A stretch of DNA of 64,000 bases. Origin: Nonomuraea wenchangensis (GTDB lineage: Bacteria; Actinomycetota; Actinomycetes; Streptosporangiales; Streptosporangiaceae). Location: contig NZ_FOHX01000015.1 of the NCBI RefSeq assembly GCF_900111685.1, positions 124,001 to 188,000 of the forward strand, written 5' to 3'. The notes under the pieces were generated by a model. It saw only the letters and a program-made list of their open reading frames with translations. It ran no database searches and had not been told where the DNA came from. A program made the translations under genes and the position numbers. Positions 43,963 to 51,851 of the stretch are shown here, piece after piece (the first letter of the stretch is position 1; each line of letters starts with the position of its first letter).

Positions 43963-45498
43963 ATGCCGAGCAGAAGGACTCTTCTGAAGGGTCTCGCCCT
44001 CGCCGCCGCCGCCACGGCGGTGCCGCTGCCCGCCTTCGCCGAGACCGACGCCGCGTACGTGCCCCCGCTGCACCAGATGCGCGGCATGTGGATCGCGTCC
44101 GTCGTCAACATCAACTGGCCGTCCAAGCAGGGGCTCACCGCCGACCAGCAGAAGGCCGAGTATCTCGCCTGGCTGGACCTCGCCGTGCAGCGCGGGCTCA
44201 ACTCGGTGTTCGTGCAGATCCGGCCGACGGCCGACGCCTTCTGGCCGTCGCCGTTCGAGCCGTGGTCGGAGTACCTGACCGGCAAGCAGGGCCAGGACCC
44301 CGGCTACGACCCCCTGGGCTTCGCCGTCGAGGAGACGCACAAGCGCGGGCTGGCCTTCCACGCGTGGTTCAACCCCTACCGGGTGTCGATGCAGGCCGAC
44401 CCGGCCAAGCTCCACCCCGACCACCCCGGACGCAAGCACCCCGACTGGATCCTGCCGTTCGGCGGCAAGCTCTACTACAACCCCGGCATGCCGGAGGTCA
44501 GGAAGTTCTGCCAGGACGCCATGATGGACGCGGTCACCCGCTACGACATCGACGGCCTGCACTTCGACGACTACTTCTACCCGACGAACACCACGGCCTT
44601 CGACGACAGCGCCGCCTTCGCCCAGTACGGCGCCGGCTTCCCCGACCTCGCCGCCTGGCGGCGCAACAACGTCGACCTCATGGTCCAGGAGATGCAGCAG
44701 CGCGTGCTCCAGGCCAAGCCGGACATCGCCTGGGGCATCAGCCCGTCGGGCATCTGGCGCAACAAGGGCACCGACCCGCTGGGCTCCGAGACCAACGGCG
44801 GGCAGTCCTACGACAACCTGCACGCCGACACCCGCGGCTGGGTCAAGAAGGGCTGGCTGGACTACATCGCCCCGCAGCTCTACTGGTACATCGGCCAGCC
44901 GCCGGCCGACTACTCCAAGCTCGTCCCGTGGTGGTCGGACGTGGCGAGCGGCACCCGTACGCTGCTGTGGATCGGGCAGGCCGCTTACAAGGCGGGCGAC
45001 CCCGCGCAGGCCGCCGAGTGGCAGGCGCCGGGTGAGCTGTCCAGGCACCTCACGCTCAACCGCGAGCACCCGGAGATCAGCGGCGACATCTGGTACAACG
45101 CCAACGACGTCAAGGTCGACAGGATCGGCTCGATCTCGACCGCGATCAAGGACCACTACCAGCGGCCCGCGCTCGCGCCCGTGCTGCCCAGGCTGGCGAA
45201 CGGCGAGCCGCCGCGCCGCCCGGTGGTGGCGTACGCGCTGCGCCGCCACGGCGGCGTCGAGGTGCGGGCCGTGGCGACGGGCAAGGACGAGCCGTTCCTG
45301 TTCGCGATCTTCCGCTTCGACCGGCCGGCCGCCGGCGACGCCTTCGCCGACGCCCGCAACCTGGTCGCGGTCGTGCCCGGCGACCGCCAGATCCAGTGGA
45401 CCGACCCCGACGGCAAGCGCGGCGACCACTACTACGTCGTGGCGGTGGACCGGGCCAACCGGACCAGCAAGCCCAGCAACGGTTTCAGGACCCTGTGA
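43963..45498 (+). CDS. GHL10-family (DUF187, DigH-like) secreted glycoside hydrolase
   Basis: A 511-residue exported enzyme. The N-terminus SRRTLLKGLALAAAATA is a Tat-type signal. The GHL10 barrel begins QMRGMWIASVVNINWPSKQG, with VFVQIRPTADAFWPS, FHAWFNPYRV, DGLHFDDYFYP (probable acids), GISPSG and YIAPQLYWYIG. It ends with a small beta-rich domain. E. coli DigH, of the same family, cleaves denuded peptidoglycan glycans. It is divergent from nagZ-rpiR, so it may release the glycans that NagZ processes further. That role is inference. Confidence 0.87.
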   Translation: MPSRRTLLKGLALAAAATAVPLPAFAETDAAYVPPLHQMRGMWIASVVNINWPSKQGLTADQQKAEYLAWLDLAVQRGLNSVFVQIRPTADAFWPSPFEPWSEYLTGKQGQDPGYDPLGFAVEETHKRGLAFHAWFNPYRVSMQADPAKLHPDHPGRKHPDWILPFGGKLYYNPGMPEVRKFCQDAMMDAVTRYDIDGLHFDDYFYPTNTTAFDDSAAFAQYGAGFPDLAAWRRNNVDLMVQEMQQRVLQAKPDIAWGISPSGIWRNKGTDPLGSETNGGQSYDNLHADTRGWVKKGWLDYIAPQLYWYIGQPPADYSKLVPWWSDVASGTRTLLWIGQAAYKAGDPAQAAEWQAPGELSRHLTLNREHPEISGDIWYNANDVKVDRIGSISTAIKDHYQRPALAPVLPRLANGEPPRRPVVAYALRRHGGVEVRAVATGKDEPFLFAIFRFDRPAAGDAFADARNLVAVVPGDRQIQWTDPDGKRGDHYYVVAVDRANRTSKPSNGFRTL

Positions 45499-45586
45499 GC
45501 CGAGCCGGCCACGCGCGTCGCGGGCGTGCTCCGCGCACGCGCGTCGCCGGCCCGTCCCTGACCAGCCACGAGCACGGCGGGCGACG

Positions 45587-45613
45587 GCACCGGATCCCGT
45601 GAGGATCCGGTGC
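45587..45613. terminator. Bidirectional hairpin after the GHL10 gene
   Basis: GCACCGGATCC and GGATCCGGTGC form an 11-bp perfect stem around a 5-base loop. It lies between the convergent GHL10 and FHA genes. The rest of the 201-bp gap shows no gene. Confidence 0.7.
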
Positions 45614-45699
45614 GCGGCGCTCGCCGCCGCTCCAACCCACGTCGTGGCTCCGAACGCTGCCGGAACCCCTCGCCGCGGCCCCGGTCGCGATGAGCTCGC

Positions 45700-46350
45700 C
45701 TACGAAGCCCTGCGCCCTGCCGGTGACGGCTGCTGCTCGGCCGGGGCTCCCGATGACCGCTGCGGGGGGACCACAGGGGTCGGGCGCACCAGTCCGAGCG
45801 CGACCACCTCGTTGGCGAGGCGGGTGCGCCGGTTGGTGCCCTCGGGGATCCTGAACTTCTGGTAGAGCCGCAGCAGGTGCTGCTTCACCGCGGCCTCCGT
45901 CACGACCAGGTCGTCGGCGATCTCGCGTGCGGTCGCGGGGGCGACGAACGCCTCGTCCGACAGCGCCGGCCGGCAGAGCGAGGTCAGCACGTCGACCTCG
46001 CGCCTGGTCAGCTCGGGCGCCGCGGCCCTGCGCAGCTCGACCTCGGGGGTGAAGTCCTCACGAGGGACTCCACCGATGCGACCCCGTGCCGCGCCGAACG
46101 AGACGACGTCGCCGTCGTCAAGGACCCTCCGGGCGATCGGCCTGCCGTTCACCCGCGTGCCGTTCCTGGACAAGCCCAGGTCGACGACATACAGGTAGGG
46201 TCCTCGTCTGACGAACTCGGCATGGAGTCGAGACACGCTGGGATCGGTGAGCCGGATGTCGACACCCCGGCCTCTCCCGACCGTCGTGATCTCGGGGCGC
46301 AACGGGATCACCTCACCGGTGTCCTCGATGCGTATGAACGGCCCCTCCAC
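45700..46350 (-). CDS. FHA-domain protein with helix-turn-helix
   Basis: A 216-residue regulator. The FHA phosphothreonine-binding domain (residues 15-95) has TVGRGRGVDIRLTDPSVSRLHAE and LSRNGTRVNGRPI. It is followed by a winged/LuxR-like HTH (ELTRREVDVLTSL, EAAVKQHLLRLYQKF). GGGAGGAACTGCC precedes the GTG start. Such proteins link Ser/Thr phosphorylation to transcription; the kinase at 51852 is a possible but unproven partner. The C-terminus is disordered (Pro/Ala/Gln). Confidence 0.85.
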   Translation of the reverse strand: MEGPFIRIEDTGEVIPLRPEITTVGRGRGVDIRLTDPSVSRLHAEFVRRGPYLYVVDLGLSRNGTRVNGRPIARRVLDDGDVVSFGAARGRIGGVPREDFTPEVELRRAAAPELTRREVDVLTSLCRPALSDEAFVAPATAREIADDLVVTEAAVKQHLLRLYQKFRIPEGTNRRTRLANEVVALGLVRPTPVVPPQRSSGAPAEQQPSPAGRRAS

Positions 46351-46457
46351 GGCAGTTCCTCCCCAGGTAGCCCGCCGTAACTATTACTACAGCTCCGGCT
46401 TACCCAAACGAGGGGATGGGGAATCGCCTTTGCCGAAAGGAGAATCGTACGCGAAAT

Positions 46458-46469
46458 TGGTCTTGACCT
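46458..46469. promoter_or_regulatory. dre-like (DasR-type) site upstream of citrate synthase
   Basis: TGGTCTTGACCT matches 10 of 12 positions of the Streptomyces DasR core TGGTCTAGACCA. It lies 63 bases before the citrate synthase ATG; a TAGACT at 46497-46502 is a likely -10 element. Whether this organism uses the site is unknown. Confidence 0.4.
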
Positions 46470-46531
46470 TCGCGGCCGGTTTTACCAGCTCACAGGTAGA
46501 CTTCGGAGGGAGATAAGCGGAGGAAGCAGTC

Positions 46532-47653
46532 ATGGCGGACAAGCCCACGAAAGGTCTCGCCGATGTCGTAGCCGCGTCCACAGCGCTGAGCGACATTGAC
46601 GGAAAGGCCGGCCGTCTCTTCTATCGCGGATACGACATCCACGATCTGGCCGGCCGCGCCACGTTCGAGGAGGTCGCGCACCTGCTCCAGCGCGGCAAGC
46701 TGCCCGACCGCGCCGAGCTCGCGGGCTATTCCGAGTCCCTGGCGGCGGGGCGCGAGCCCGGCCCGCTGGCCGCGGCCAACATCGACGAGATCGCCGGGAA
46801 GCAGACGCCCATGGAGGCGCTGCGCTCGCTGGTCTCGCTGTCGGCCGCCGACGACCCCGACAAGGACTCGATCGCGCCAGAGGCCAACCTGCGCAAGGCC
46901 GCCCGCCTGACCGCCCAGCAACCCGTGCTCGTCGCGCGCTACCACGCCGCCCGCACCGGCGGCAGCGTCCCCGACGCCGACCCCGAGCTGAGCATCGCGG
47001 GCAACTTCCTGCTCCAGGTCACCGGGCGCCGCCCCGGGCCGCGCGAGGTCGAGATCTTCGACGAGTGCCTGGTGCTGCACGCCGACCACACCATGAACGC
47101 CTCCACGTTCGCCGCCCGGGTGTGCGCCGCGACGCTCTCGGACATGCACTCCGCCATCGTCGCCGCCATCGGCACCCTCAAGGGCCCCCTGCACGGCGGC
47201 GCGAACGAGCAGGTCATGAAGACGCTGGAGTCGATCCCCGCCGACGGCGTGGCCCAGGCCGTCCGCGACAAGCTCGCCGGCGGCGAGAAGATCATGGGCT
47301 TCGGGCACCGCGTCTACAAGACCGAGGACCCGCGCGCCACGCACCTGCGCAGGATGTCCGCCGAGCTGGCCGAGGCCGCCGGCGACGACACGTACTATCG
47401 GATGTCCAAGGAGATGGAGGAGGTCGTCTTCGAGGCCAAGGGCCTCTACCCGAATGTCGACTTCTACGCCGCCTCGGTCTACCACTACCTTGGCATCCCG
47501 ACCGACCTGTTCACCCCGGTCTTCTCGATCAGCCGCATGTCAGGCTGGACGGCACACGTCATCGAGCAGCACGCCGACAACCGCCTCATCCGCCCCGACA
47601 GCGAGTACATCGGTGAGACCGACCAGAAATGGAAGCCGATCGACGAGCGATGA
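46532..47653 (+). CDS. citA: Citrate synthase (CitA-type, 373 residues)
   Basis: A 373-residue citrate synthase of the short Gram-positive type. The catalytic histidines appear in VLHADHTMNAS and GPLHGGANEQV, with IMGFGHRVYK and the catalytic aspartate in YPNVDFYAASVY. It starts the TCA cycle from oxaloacetate and acetyl-CoA. GGAGGAAGCAGTC precedes the ATG. A possible dre site overlaps the promoter region. Confidence 0.94.
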   Translation: MADKPTKGLADVVAASTALSDIDGKAGRLFYRGYDIHDLAGRATFEEVAHLLQRGKLPDRAELAGYSESLAAGREPGPLAAANIDEIAGKQTPMEALRSLVSLSAADDPDKDSIAPEANLRKAARLTAQQPVLVARYHAARTGGSVPDADPELSIAGNFLLQVTGRRPGPREVEIFDECLVLHADHTMNASTFAARVCAATLSDMHSAIVAAIGTLKGPLHGGANEQVMKTLESIPADGVAQAVRDKLAGGEKIMGFGHRVYKTEDPRATHLRRMSAELAEAAGDDTYYRMSKEMEEVVFEAKGLYPNVDFYAASVYHYLGIPTDLFTPVFSISRMSGWTAHVIEQHADNRLIRPDSEYIGETDQKWKPIDER

Positions 47654-47723
47654 GCCTGGGCCGGAGAGAGCGAGGAACGATGCCAACGCAGGCCCGTAGC
47701 GAATGCGACCATGAGCAGGTGCG

Positions 47724-48029
47724 TTGAGCGCCGACAGAAGCACAGAACGTGAGAGCTGGGGGCCGTACCCGCTGATTCTGGCGGGTGCGGTCGTCGGGGT
47801 GTCCCTGACTTTCCTGGTGGGCCCGCGCTGGGGCGGGTTCGCGCTGGGGGCCGTCATCATGGTCGCCGCCGCGCTGCGGTTCGCCGGCTACGCCGGCCAG
47901 CTCGCGATCAGGAGCAGGAGGAACGACGTCACCACCCTGGCCGTCTTCGGGTTCGTGCTGGTCCTGACCTCCTTGCTGCTCGACGACGATCAGCTGAAGG
48001 CGATGATCCTGTCCCTTTTCGCCCGATGA
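47724..48029 (+). CDS. DUF3017 small membrane protein
   Basis: A 101-residue protein with three hydrophobic segments (about residues 16-32, 38-58 and 70-86). PLILAGAVVGVSLTFL and FALGAVIMVAAALRFAGY fit the actinobacterial DUF3017 family, usually encoded near folD, mdh or icd. The start is TTG at 47724. It lies 53 bases before the icd start. Function unknown. Confidence 0.82.
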   Translation: MSADRSTERESWGPYPLILAGAVVGVSLTFLVGPRWGGFALGAVIMVAAALRFAGYAGQLAIRSRRNDVTTLAVFGFVLVLTSLLLDDDQLKAMILSLFAR

Positions 48030-48082
48030 GCTGGCCGTCCGATAGCCTCAACGCATCAATTCATCGAAGGGGAACCATTCGC

Positions 48083-49297
48083 ATGCCCAAGATCAAGGTG
48101 GAGGGTCCGGTCGTCGAGCTTGACGGCGACGAGATGACCCGGATCATCTGGCAGTTCATCAAGGACCAGCTGATCCTTCCCTACCTCGACGTCGACCTGA
48201 AGTACTACGACCTCGGCATCGAGCACCGAGACGCCACGGACGACCAGGTCACCATCGACGCCGCCAACGCCATCAGGAAGTACGGCGTCGGCGTGAAGTG
48301 CGCCACCATCACCCCGGACGAGGCGCGGGTCGAGGAGTTCGGTCTCAAGAAGATGTGGAAGTCCCCCAACGGGACCATCCGCAACATCCTCGGCGGTGTC
48401 ATCTTCCGCGAGCCGATCATCATGTCGAACGTGCCGCGGCTGGTGCCGGGCTGGACCAAGCCGATCGTGGTCGGCCGTCACGCCTTCGGCGACCAGTACC
48501 GCGCGACGGACCTGAAGATCCCGGGCGAGGGCACGCTGACGCTGACGTACACGCCGAAGGACGGCTCCGAGCCGATCGAGCTCGACGTGTACGACTTCCC
48601 CGGCGCCGGCGTGGCGCTGGCGATGTACAACCTGGACGAGTCGATCCGCGACTTCGCCCGCGCCTCCATGCGTTACGGCCTCAACCGCAACTACCCGGTC
48701 TACCTGTCGACGAAGAACACCATCCTCAAGGCGTACGACGGCCGCTTCAAGGACATCTTCGCCGAGGTCTACGAGACCGAGTTCAAGACCGAGTTCGAGA
48801 AGGCCGGCCTGACCTACGAGCACCGCCTCATCGACGACATGGTCGCCGCGGCGCTCAAGTGGGAGGGCGGCTACGTCTGGGCGGCCAAGAACTACGACGG
48901 CGACGTGCAGTCCGACACGGTCGCGCAGGGCTTCGGCTCGCTCGGCCTGATGACGTCGGTGCTGATGACCCCCGACGGCCGCACGGTCGAGGCCGAGGCC
49001 GCGCACGGCACGGTGACCCGCCACTACCGCCAGCACCAGCAGGGCAAGCCGACCTCCACCAACCCGATCGCCTCGATCTTCGCGTGGACGCGTGGCCTGG
49101 CCCACCGCGGCAAGCTGGACAACACCCCCGCGGTCACCGAGTTCGCGAACACGCTGGAGCAGGTTTGCGTCGAGACGGTCGAGGGCGGCCAGATGACCAA
49201 GGACCTCGCGCTCCTGGTCGGCGGCGACGCCGCGTGGCTGACCACCCAGGACTTCCTGGGCGCGCTGGACGAGAACCTGAAGAAGAAGATGGCCTGA
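48083..49297 (+). CDS. icd: NADP-dependent isocitrate dehydrogenase
   Basis: A 404-residue eukaryote-like (type II) NADP-IDH of the TCA cycle. KVEGPVVELDGDEMTRIIW starts the protein, followed by the isocitrate site KSPNGTIRNILGG, VVGRHAFGDQYRATD, and the NADP site AAHGTVTRHYRQHQ. The ATG at 48083 with AAGGGGAA upstream is preferred over a longer frame. Confidence 0.97.
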   Translation: MPKIKVEGPVVELDGDEMTRIIWQFIKDQLILPYLDVDLKYYDLGIEHRDATDDQVTIDAANAIRKYGVGVKCATITPDEARVEEFGLKKMWKSPNGTIRNILGGVIFREPIIMSNVPRLVPGWTKPIVVGRHAFGDQYRATDLKIPGEGTLTLTYTPKDGSEPIELDVYDFPGAGVALAMYNLDESIRDFARASMRYGLNRNYPVYLSTKNTILKAYDGRFKDIFAEVYETEFKTEFEKAGLTYEHRLIDDMVAAALKWEGGYVWAAKNYDGDVQSDTVAQGFGSLGLMTSVLMTPDGRTVEAEAAHGTVTRHYRQHQQGKPTSTNPIASIFAWTRGLAHRGKLDNTPAVTEFANTLEQVCVETVEGGQMTKDLALLVGGDAAWLTTQDFLGALDENLKKKMA

Positions 49298-49314
49298 CGG
49301 CCACCCCGAGACGG

Positions 49315-49356
49315 AACGGCCTCCACCCCGCGGCGTGCCGCCGGGCGGAGGCCGTT
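49315..49356 (+). terminator. Terminator after icd
   Basis: AACGGCCTCC (49315-49324) pairs perfectly with GGAGGCCGTT (49347-49356); the 22-base loop holds a further GCGGC/GCCGC stem. It begins 18 bases after the icd stop. Confidence 0.85.
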
Positions 49357-49490
49357 TCGCTTGCCGCCGCCCGGGCCGGGCACCCCGCCGCCCGGCTTTG
49401 CCCAGGTCTTGACGGTCACCCGGCGTGGCACAGTTGATCAGCTGGGTAAGAGCCCCCTCGTAACAGTCGTGCGCGTCTCGGGGGGTTCGA

Positions 49491-50525
49491 ATGCGACTGC
49501 GTTTCCTGGGGGGATTGGGGGTGCTTGCCGCCGCGGCGATCCTGACGACGGGGTGCGACTCGCAGCCCGCAGACACCGTCAAGATGGCGGACAGCAAGGC
49601 CGACGCTGCGGCCAAGGCCAAGGCGAGCAAGGCCGCCAAGGTCCAGCGCGCCGCCGCGGTCAAGGCCAACGAGCTGGGCCAGATCCCGGTGCTGATGTTC
49701 CACCGCGTCGTGGAGAAGCCGGGCACGACCGACGACCGCTCGCCCGCGCAGTTCCGCGCGGACCTGGAGCGGCTGGTCAAGGAGGACTACGTGCCGATCA
49801 CGGCCGCCGAGATGGTGGCCGGCAGGATCGACATCCCGGCCGGCAAGCACCCGGTGGTCCTGACCTTCGACGACTCCTCGCCCTCGCAGCTCACGCTCAA
49901 CGAGGTGGGCGTCCCGCAGAAGGACACGGCCGTGGCGATCCTCAAGGAGGTCGCGGCCAAGCACCCGGGCTTCCGCCCGGTCGCCACCATGTACATCACC
50001 CGCGACATGTTCGGCAAGACCGTGCGCGAGGAGCAGGCCCAGACGCTGCAGTGGCTCAAGGACAACGGCTTCGACCTCGGCAACCACACCCGCGACCACA
50101 TCAACCTGCGCGGCCGTTCGCAGAAGGAGGTCGAGGAGCAGATCAGCACGATCGGCAAGCAGATCGCGTCGCTGTCGGGCGTCAAGCCCACCACGATCGC
50201 GCTGCCGTACGGCAACCAGCCGAAGAACAAGAACTGGGCGCTGCACGGCCCGGGCTACCACCACGACGGCGCGTTCCTGGCCGGGTACACGCCCTCGCCG
50301 GCGCCGTTCAGCAAGGCGTTCGAGCCGGCCGGCATCCCGCGGATCAAGGTCATGGAGAAGAAGGGCGACTGCTCCCAGTTCTGCTCGGAGGCGTGGCTGG
50401 ACTGGCTCAACAAGAACCCGGACATGCGGTACGTGTCGGACGGCGACCCGCGGACGGTCGCGTATCCGAAGTTCAAGAACCCTTACCTGCGCAAGACCTT
50501 CACCACCTGGGCCCTGCCCTATTGA
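49491..50525 (+). CDS. Polysaccharide deacetylase lipoprotein
   Basis: A 344-residue exported protein of the NodB/polysaccharide deacetylase group. The lipobox LTTGC is at the end of the signal peptide. A Lys/Ala-rich helical spacer (residues 30-60) follows. The domain has IPVLMFHRVVEKPG, the metal motif VVLTFDDSSPSQ (TFDDS in place of the usual TFDDG) and GNHTRDHINL (NHTxxH). GGGGGG lies five bases before the ATG. It probably deacetylates a wall glycan outside the membrane. Confidence 0.88.
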   Translation: MRLRFLGGLGVLAAAAILTTGCDSQPADTVKMADSKADAAAKAKASKAAKVQRAAAVKANELGQIPVLMFHRVVEKPGTTDDRSPAQFRADLERLVKEDYVPITAAEMVAGRIDIPAGKHPVVLTFDDSSPSQLTLNEVGVPQKDTAVAILKEVAAKHPGFRPVATMYITRDMFGKTVREEQAQTLQWLKDNGFDLGNHTRDHINLRGRSQKEVEEQISTIGKQIASLSGVKPTTIALPYGNQPKNKNWALHGPGYHHDGAFLAGYTPSPAPFSKAFEPAGIPRIKVMEKKGDCSQFCSEAWLDWLNKNPDMRYVSDGDPRTVAYPKFKNPYLRKTFTTWALPY

Positions 50526-50541
50526 CGGGCCCTACTGACGC

Positions 50542-51669
50542 TCATCCGCGGGTCGTGAACGAGATGCCCGCGCGTACCAGCCGGTCGATCAGCGCCTGGC
50601 CCATCGCCGAGGCGGTGGTGAGCTGGCCCGCCCGCTCCGGCAGGTCGTCGAAGGCCAGGCACAGCGCGGACTCGCCGAGCATCTTGGCCGTCTCGTCGTA
50701 ACCGGGGTCGCCGCCGGCGACCTCGGTGATCACCCGCTCGCCGCCGCCCTCGCCCAGGAACGTGACCCGGAACCAGCTCTTCGCGCGCTGCTCCGGCGAC
50801 GGGCCCTGGCCGGGCCGCAGGCGGGCGCGGAGCAGGTCGCGGGCCGGCGGGAGCGCCGCGGCCACCGCCAGCGCCCCCGCGCCCGCCGCCACCGCGAGGG
50901 CGCGGGGGAGCGTGCGGACCGCGAAGTGCTGGCGGTAGGTGAAGTCGGGGCCGTAGCGGTCGAGCAGCCGGGCCGAGCGGCCCACGATCATCGGGTCGAG
51001 GGTGGGCATCGGCAGCGCCCAGCCGCCCACGTAACGCACCCCACCCGCCCTGGAGCTGACCCTGCGGCCTTTGGGGCGGGGCTCGGCCGCGCGGCGCTGT
51101 GCGGCGGCCTCGGCGGCCTGGCGGGGCCGGCCCGCGATGGTGAGCACGGTCGACAGCGTGCCCCCGGACGGCCGGCCGTTCACCCGCAGGAAGCCGCTGA
51201 CGGTGAGCGGGACGTTCTCGGGGAGCAGGCCGACGGTGTGGAGCACGCCGAGGTCCCACGGGATCGAGTCGAAGCCGCAGGCGTGCACGAGCTTGGCGCC
51301 GGTGCGGGCGGCCAGGTCGTGGTGGCGCAGATAGGTCCGGTCGACGAACTCGGGCTCGCCGGTCAGGTCGAGGTAGTGGGTGCCGGCCTCGGCGCAGGCG
51401 GCCACCAGCGGCCCGCCGTGGGTGACGTACGGGCCGACCGTGGTGGCGAGCACCCTCGTCCTGGCGGCCAGGTCGGCGAGCGCGGGCCGGTCGGTCGCGT
51501 CGGCCCGCAGGATCGGCACGTCGAGGCCGAGCCGTTCGAGCTTGGCGGGGTCGCGGCCGGCCAACGCCCACCGTGTGCCGGGCGGCGCGGCGGCGGCGAG
51601 GTAGGCGGCGGTGAGTGCGCCGGTGAAGCCGCTCGCGCCGAAGAGCACGATGTCGTAGGGACGGTCCAT
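50542..51669 (-). CDS. Trans-acting enoyl reductase-like / saccharopine dehydrogenase-fold protein
   Basis: A 375-residue NAD(P)-binding oxidoreductase. The Rossmann motif DIVLFGASGFTGALTAAYLA starts the protein, followed by VLATTVGPYVTHGGPLVAAC and HACGFDSIPWDLGV. This combination matches the family that includes the mycobacterial trans-acting enoyl reductases and saccharopine dehydrogenase-like proteins. The ATG at 51669 is chosen. Its partner polyketide synthase, if any, is not in this window. It is divergent from the kinase gene. Confidence 0.82.
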   Translation of the reverse strand: MDRPYDIVLFGASGFTGALTAAYLAAAAPPGTRWALAGRDPAKLERLGLDVPILRADATDRPALADLAARTRVLATTVGPYVTHGGPLVAACAEAGTHYLDLTGEPEFVDRTYLRHHDLAARTGAKLVHACGFDSIPWDLGVLHTVGLLPENVPLTVSGFLRVNGRPSGGTLSTVLTIAGRPRQAAEAAAQRRAAEPRPKGRRVSSRAGGVRYVGGWALPMPTLDPMIVGRSARLLDRYGPDFTYRQHFAVRTLPRALAVAAGAGALAVAAALPPARDLLRARLRPGQGPSPEQRAKSWFRVTFLGEGGGERVITEVAGGDPGYDETAKMLGESALCLAFDDLPERAGQLTTASAMGQALIDRLVRAGISFTTRG

Positions 51670-51755
51670 GATCCTGAGCCTCTCCGCCGAGTCGCGCCCG
51701 CGCAAGGGCCTGCGTTGATCGGCAAAATTGCCGGTTTTCGTGACAAAGTGTGGCG

Positions 51756-51777
51756 AACCGTGACGTCACGAACGGTT
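51756..51777. promoter_or_regulatory. Nested palindromes between reductase and kinase genes
   Basis: CGTGACGTCACG (51759-51770) is a perfect 12-bp palindrome. It is surrounded by a second inverted repeat, AACCGT (51756-51761) with ACGGTT (51772-51777). TAAAGT at 51808-51813 could be a -10 element of the kinase gene. Confidence 0.4.
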
Positions 51778-51851
51778 AACGGATCCCTGTGAACTAGCTG
51801 AGCGTCGTAAAGTTTGCCTCGTTGGGATCGAGTAAACGTGGGGACAGACGA

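Noticed and set aside
49436..49500. tRNA-like string (a D-arm-like AGCTGGGTAAGAGC and GGTTCGAAT)
   Set aside because: The anticodon and T stems do not pair, and GGTTCGA is simply the ribosome binding site and start region of the deacetylase gene.
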